Shown in pieces: positions 61,183-64,000 of a stretch of DNA of 64,000 bases. The notes under the pieces were generated by a model. That model ran no database searches. It worked only from the letters and a program-made list of their open reading frames with translations, and had not been told where the DNA came from. The stretch's first letter is position 1. Every line of letters begins with the position of its first letter. Source of the DNA: Paludibacter sp. (lineage in GTDB: Bacteria > Bacteroidota > Bacteroidia > Bacteroidales > Paludibacteraceae); NCBI GenBank assembly GCA_027450045.1, contig DAIDKM010000001.1:122620-186619 (forward strand), read 5' to 3'. Made by a program: the position numbers and the translations under genes.

Positions 61183-61380
61183 GTGCTGTAAAGTGCATTC
61201 TCTCTTCTTTTTTCGCGCTAAGTTATCAGAAAATCATTTTCGACAAAACGACGTATGTAAATACAAAGAGTTTGCAAAAAGCAAAAGGCTGTTGAGAATC
61301 TGTAAAAATCGATGCTATATTTGTGCAAGTTACCGTTGAGAAATGTTTGTTATTGCTCAACGATTTTGATCTACAAATAT

Positions 61381-61890
61381 ATGGAAAATTTAGAAATACG
61401 ATTAGCCGATAAATCGGAGATGAATATAGGAGTCGCTTTATTACAAGAAGCAGCTTTATGGTTAAAGGAGAAGAACATTGATTATTGGATAAATTGGCTT
61501 GACCCACATCATCCTAGTTTTAACTGGATTCGAGAAGGCTTTGATGCAAATCAGTTTTACTTTGTACTAAAAGATTCAAAGGTGGTAGGCATGTTCCGGT
61601 TACAATGGAGCGACGAACAATTTTGGGGTGTTCAGGAAGATAATGCAGGGTATGTTCATTCTTTCACAACTGACAGACAGCATCAGGGACAAGGATTAGG
61701 CAGACAAATTCTGACACTGATAGAAAAGATGTGTAAGCAAAATCATAAAAGATATGTGCGATTGGATTGCGGGGCGCATATTGAAAAATTGTGCCAATAC
61801 TATGAAAACGCAGGATTTGTTTCAGTTGGTGAAGTTGCGTTGGGCAAACATCGCTTAAGATTGTACGAAAAAGAATTAATTGAAGAATAA
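61381..61890 (+). CDS. GNAT family N-acetyltransferase
   Basis: 'YVHSFTTDRQHQGQGLGRQILTLIEKM', 'LCQYYENAGFVSVGE'; start trimmed to 61381 because TATATTTG (61316-61323) lies inside the longer ORF. Confidence 0.88.
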   Translation: MENLEIRLADKSEMNIGVALLQEAALWLKEKNIDYWINWLDPHHPSFNWIREGFDANQFYFVLKDSKVVGMFRLQWSDEQFWGVQEDNAGYVHSFTTDRQHQGQGLGRQILTLIEKMCKQNHKRYVRLDCGAHIEKLCQYYENAGFVSVGEVALGKHRLRLYEKELIEE

Positions 61891-61985
61891 AACAGGAAGC
61901 CACTGAAACAAGCATTACTGGGTTCAGTGACATTCAAATAAAAGTGATAGAGTAATATTAAATCATCATGGCATTTCAGCAGAAC

Positions 61986-64000
61986 TTATTTATATTCTGC
62001 CCAATGTTGAATATCAATATCATCTAAACTCATTTTACAAAATGCTTTAATGAAAGCGCTTGCCAAACGAGCATTGGTAATTAACGGAATATTATAGTCA
62101 ATGGCGCCACGTCTGATTTTATAGCCATTTGAAAGTTCTCGTTTGGTCAAATTCTTGGGTATATTGATCACCAGATCGAATTGCTTATCGGCAATCATCT
62201 TCATCACGTTATGATCGCCATCTTCATCAGGCCAATTCACCTCAATGGCATTTACATCATGCGCTTCTAAGAACTCTTTTGTGCCATGCGTAGCATAAAT
62301 GCGATACCCTTTGTTTTGCAACACACGACAGGCATCTAATAAATCAACCTTCGACTTGGTTTCACCCGAAGATACCATAATAGTTTTTTCGGGAATACGA
62401 TAACCAACCGACAACATGGCAGTAAGCAACGCATCATCGAAATGATGTCCTATGCAACCAACCTCTCCGGTTGAAGCCATATCGACACCTAACACCGGAT
62501 CGGCTTTTTGTAAACGGGTAAAAGAGAATTGTGAAGCTTTTATGCCCACGTAATCAAGATCGAATGCCGATTTCTCCGGTTTCTCTGGATTCATACCCAA
62601 CATAACCTGTGTTGCTAAATCGATGAAATTTATCTTCAACACTTTCGACACAAACGGAAAACTTCGGGAAGCACGCAAATTACACTCAATTACCTTAATA
62701 TCGTTTTCTTTGGCCAGAAATTGAATATTAAACGGCCCTGAAATATTGAGCGACTTCGCAATCTCACGGGCAATGTGTTTGATTCTTCGCACGGTTTCCA
62801 CATAGATTTTTTGTGGAGGAAACTGAATGGTTGCATCTCCGGAATGCACACCGGCAAATTCAACGTGTTCGGAAATTGCGTAAACCACAATATCTCCTTT
62901 ATTGGCAACAGCATCAATCTCAATTTCTTTGGCATTTTCAATAAATTCTGACACCACCACCGGATGTTCTTGCGAAACTTCAGTAGCCAATTTCAAAAAT
63001 TCTTCCAACTCTTCCTGATTTGAGCAAACATTCATGGCTGCACCCGAAAGCACATAGGAAGGCCGCACCAAAACCGGAAATCCTACATTCTCCACAAATT
63101 GCTCAACACCTTGCAAGGATTTCAATTCTTGCCAACGCGGCTGATCAATCTTCAACCGGTCGAGCATACTCGAAAACTTATGCCTGTCTTCGGCATTATC
63201 AATAGAAGCAGCGTCAGTACCTAAAAGATGCATCCCCGCTTTATCCAATCGTACCGCTAAGTTATTCGGGATCTGTCCGCCAACAGAAACAATTGTTCCC
63301 ATCGGATTTTCCAACTCCAAAATATCCATGACCCGCTCATACGTCAATTCATCAAAATAGAGCCGATCGCACATATCGTAATCCGTCGAAACAGTTTCGG
63401 GATTATAATTGATCATCACAGAACGATAGCCCTGTTTGCGGATCGCCGAAAGCGCGTTGACACTACACCAATCGAATTCTACCGAACTTCCGATGCGATA
63501 AGCGCCGGAACCAAGCACCACTACCGAACGATGATCGCCCAGATAGTGCATGTCGTTTGATGTTCCGTTATACGTAATATATAGGTAATTTGTTTGTGCA
63601 GGATACTCAGCAGCCAATGTATCAATTTGCTTTACAACAGGAGTAATGCCGCGTCGTTTTCGTTCTGTCCGTACCTCATCCGAGCGATCTGCCATATTCT
63701 CTTTTGCATCGAACAAGAGACGTGCAATTTGAAAATCAGAAAAACCGGTTTGCTTTGCATGGCGAAACAAGTCGTCGGGAGTAGCTGCAAAAGAGCCAGC
63801 TTGTTGCAGTTCATCAGCAACATTGACAATGTTTTGTAGTTTTTGCAAAAACCATATATCAATCTTAGTCAATTCGTGAATGCGTTCAATGCTATAACCT
63901 GATTGCAATGCCTGAGAAAGATAAAAAATACGCCGATCGGTTGGTTCTGACAAGGCTTTATCCAAATCATCTATTTCTAACTGTTTGTTGCCAATAAAGC
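61986..64000 (-). CDS. carB: Carbamoyl-phosphate synthase large subunit, 5' part cut by window end
   Basis: 'VVVLGSGAYRIGSSVEFDWCSVNALSAIRKQGYRSVMINYNPETVSTDYDMCDRLYFDELTYE', 'HSGDATIQFPPQ'; frame stays open to the window edge (FIGNKQLEIDDLDKALSEPTD), so the track TTG start at 63965 is internal. Confidence 0.96.
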   Translation of the reverse strand, partial: FIGNKQLEIDDLDKALSEPTDRRIFYLSQALQSGYSIERIHELTKIDIWFLQKLQNIVNVADELQQAGSFAATPDDLFRHAKQTGFSDFQIARLLFDAKENMADRSDEVRTERKRRGITPVVKQIDTLAAEYPAQTNYLYITYNGTSNDMHYLGDHRSVVVLGSGAYRIGSSVEFDWCSVNALSAIRKQGYRSVMINYNPETVSTDYDMCDRLYFDELTYERVMDILELENPMGTIVSVGGQIPNNLAVRLDKAGMHLLGTDAASIDNAEDRHKFSSMLDRLKIDQPRWQELKSLQGVEQFVENVGFPVLVRPSYVLSGAAMNVCSNQEELEEFLKLATEVSQEHPVVVSEFIENAKEIEIDAVANKGDIVVYAISEHVEFAGVHSGDATIQFPPQKIYVETVRRIKHIAREIAKSLNISGPFNIQFLAKENDIKVIECNLRASRSFPFVSKVLKINFIDLATQVMLGMNPEKPEKSAFDLDYVGIKASQFSFTRLQKADPVLGVDMASTGEVGCIGHHFDDALLTAMLSVGYRIPEKTIMVSSGETKSKVDLLDACRVLQNKGYRIYATHGTKEFLEAHDVNAIEVNWPDEDGDHNVMKMIADKQFDLVINIPKNLTKRELSNGYKIRRGAIDYNIPLITNARLASAFIKAFCKMSLDDIDIQHWAEYK

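Noticed and set aside
63963-63965. ORF-track start of carB at 63965
   Set aside because: It is an internal TTG; the frame continues to the window edge with conserved CarB sequence
1-64000. Defence system, CRISPR, prophage or biosynthetic gene cluster
   Set aside because: No Cas, RM, toxin-antitoxin pair, phage structural or NRPS/PKS-type genes were recognised in any ORF, and no spaced direct repeats typical of CRISPR were seen

Overview
The window looks like a Bacteroidetes (Bacteroidales-like) chromosome segment. The basis is protein family content, TAnnTTTG-type -7 promoter elements, and lineage-typical genes (N-succinylornithine-type transcarbamylase, frd/sdhCAB with cytochrome b558-type subunit, long IspG, DUF2851, HU-CCDC81/SPOR protein). 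It is dominated by housekeeping genes. In order these are: a capsule/EPS export block (two tandem Wza-like lipoproteins, a Wzc-like BY-kinase, UDP-sugar dehydrogenase); a TonB-receptor-like OMP; apgM; NUDIX; uvrB; argB/argF'/prmA; a FadL-like OMP; metK; greA; HIT; fmt; nadK; pdxJ; exbB/exbD/tonB; a DJ-1 protein; an NrnA-type DHH protein; purA; frd/sdh; B12-dependent nrdJ; pabB/pabC; M13 peptidase; ispG; nth; mutS2; DUF1573; yjbQ; and the 3' part of carB, cut by the window end. I saw no rRNA, tRNA, CRISPR array, prophage or intact IS element. I did not find a clear new multi-gene system. The best leads are small-scale: a structured metK leader that looks like a SAM-responsive element; a short orphan RNA with promoter and UUCG terminator before the NUDIX gene; a terminated leader before greA; a start-proximal terminator-like hairpin inside argB; Thr at the residue-90 specificity position of the ArgF'-type transcarbamylase; two decayed pseudogenes; an isolated CRP/FNR-geometry palindrome; possible leaderless starts; and an orphan small protein with a strong promoter. 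All calls come from reading the sequence and recalled family knowledge. No searches were run.
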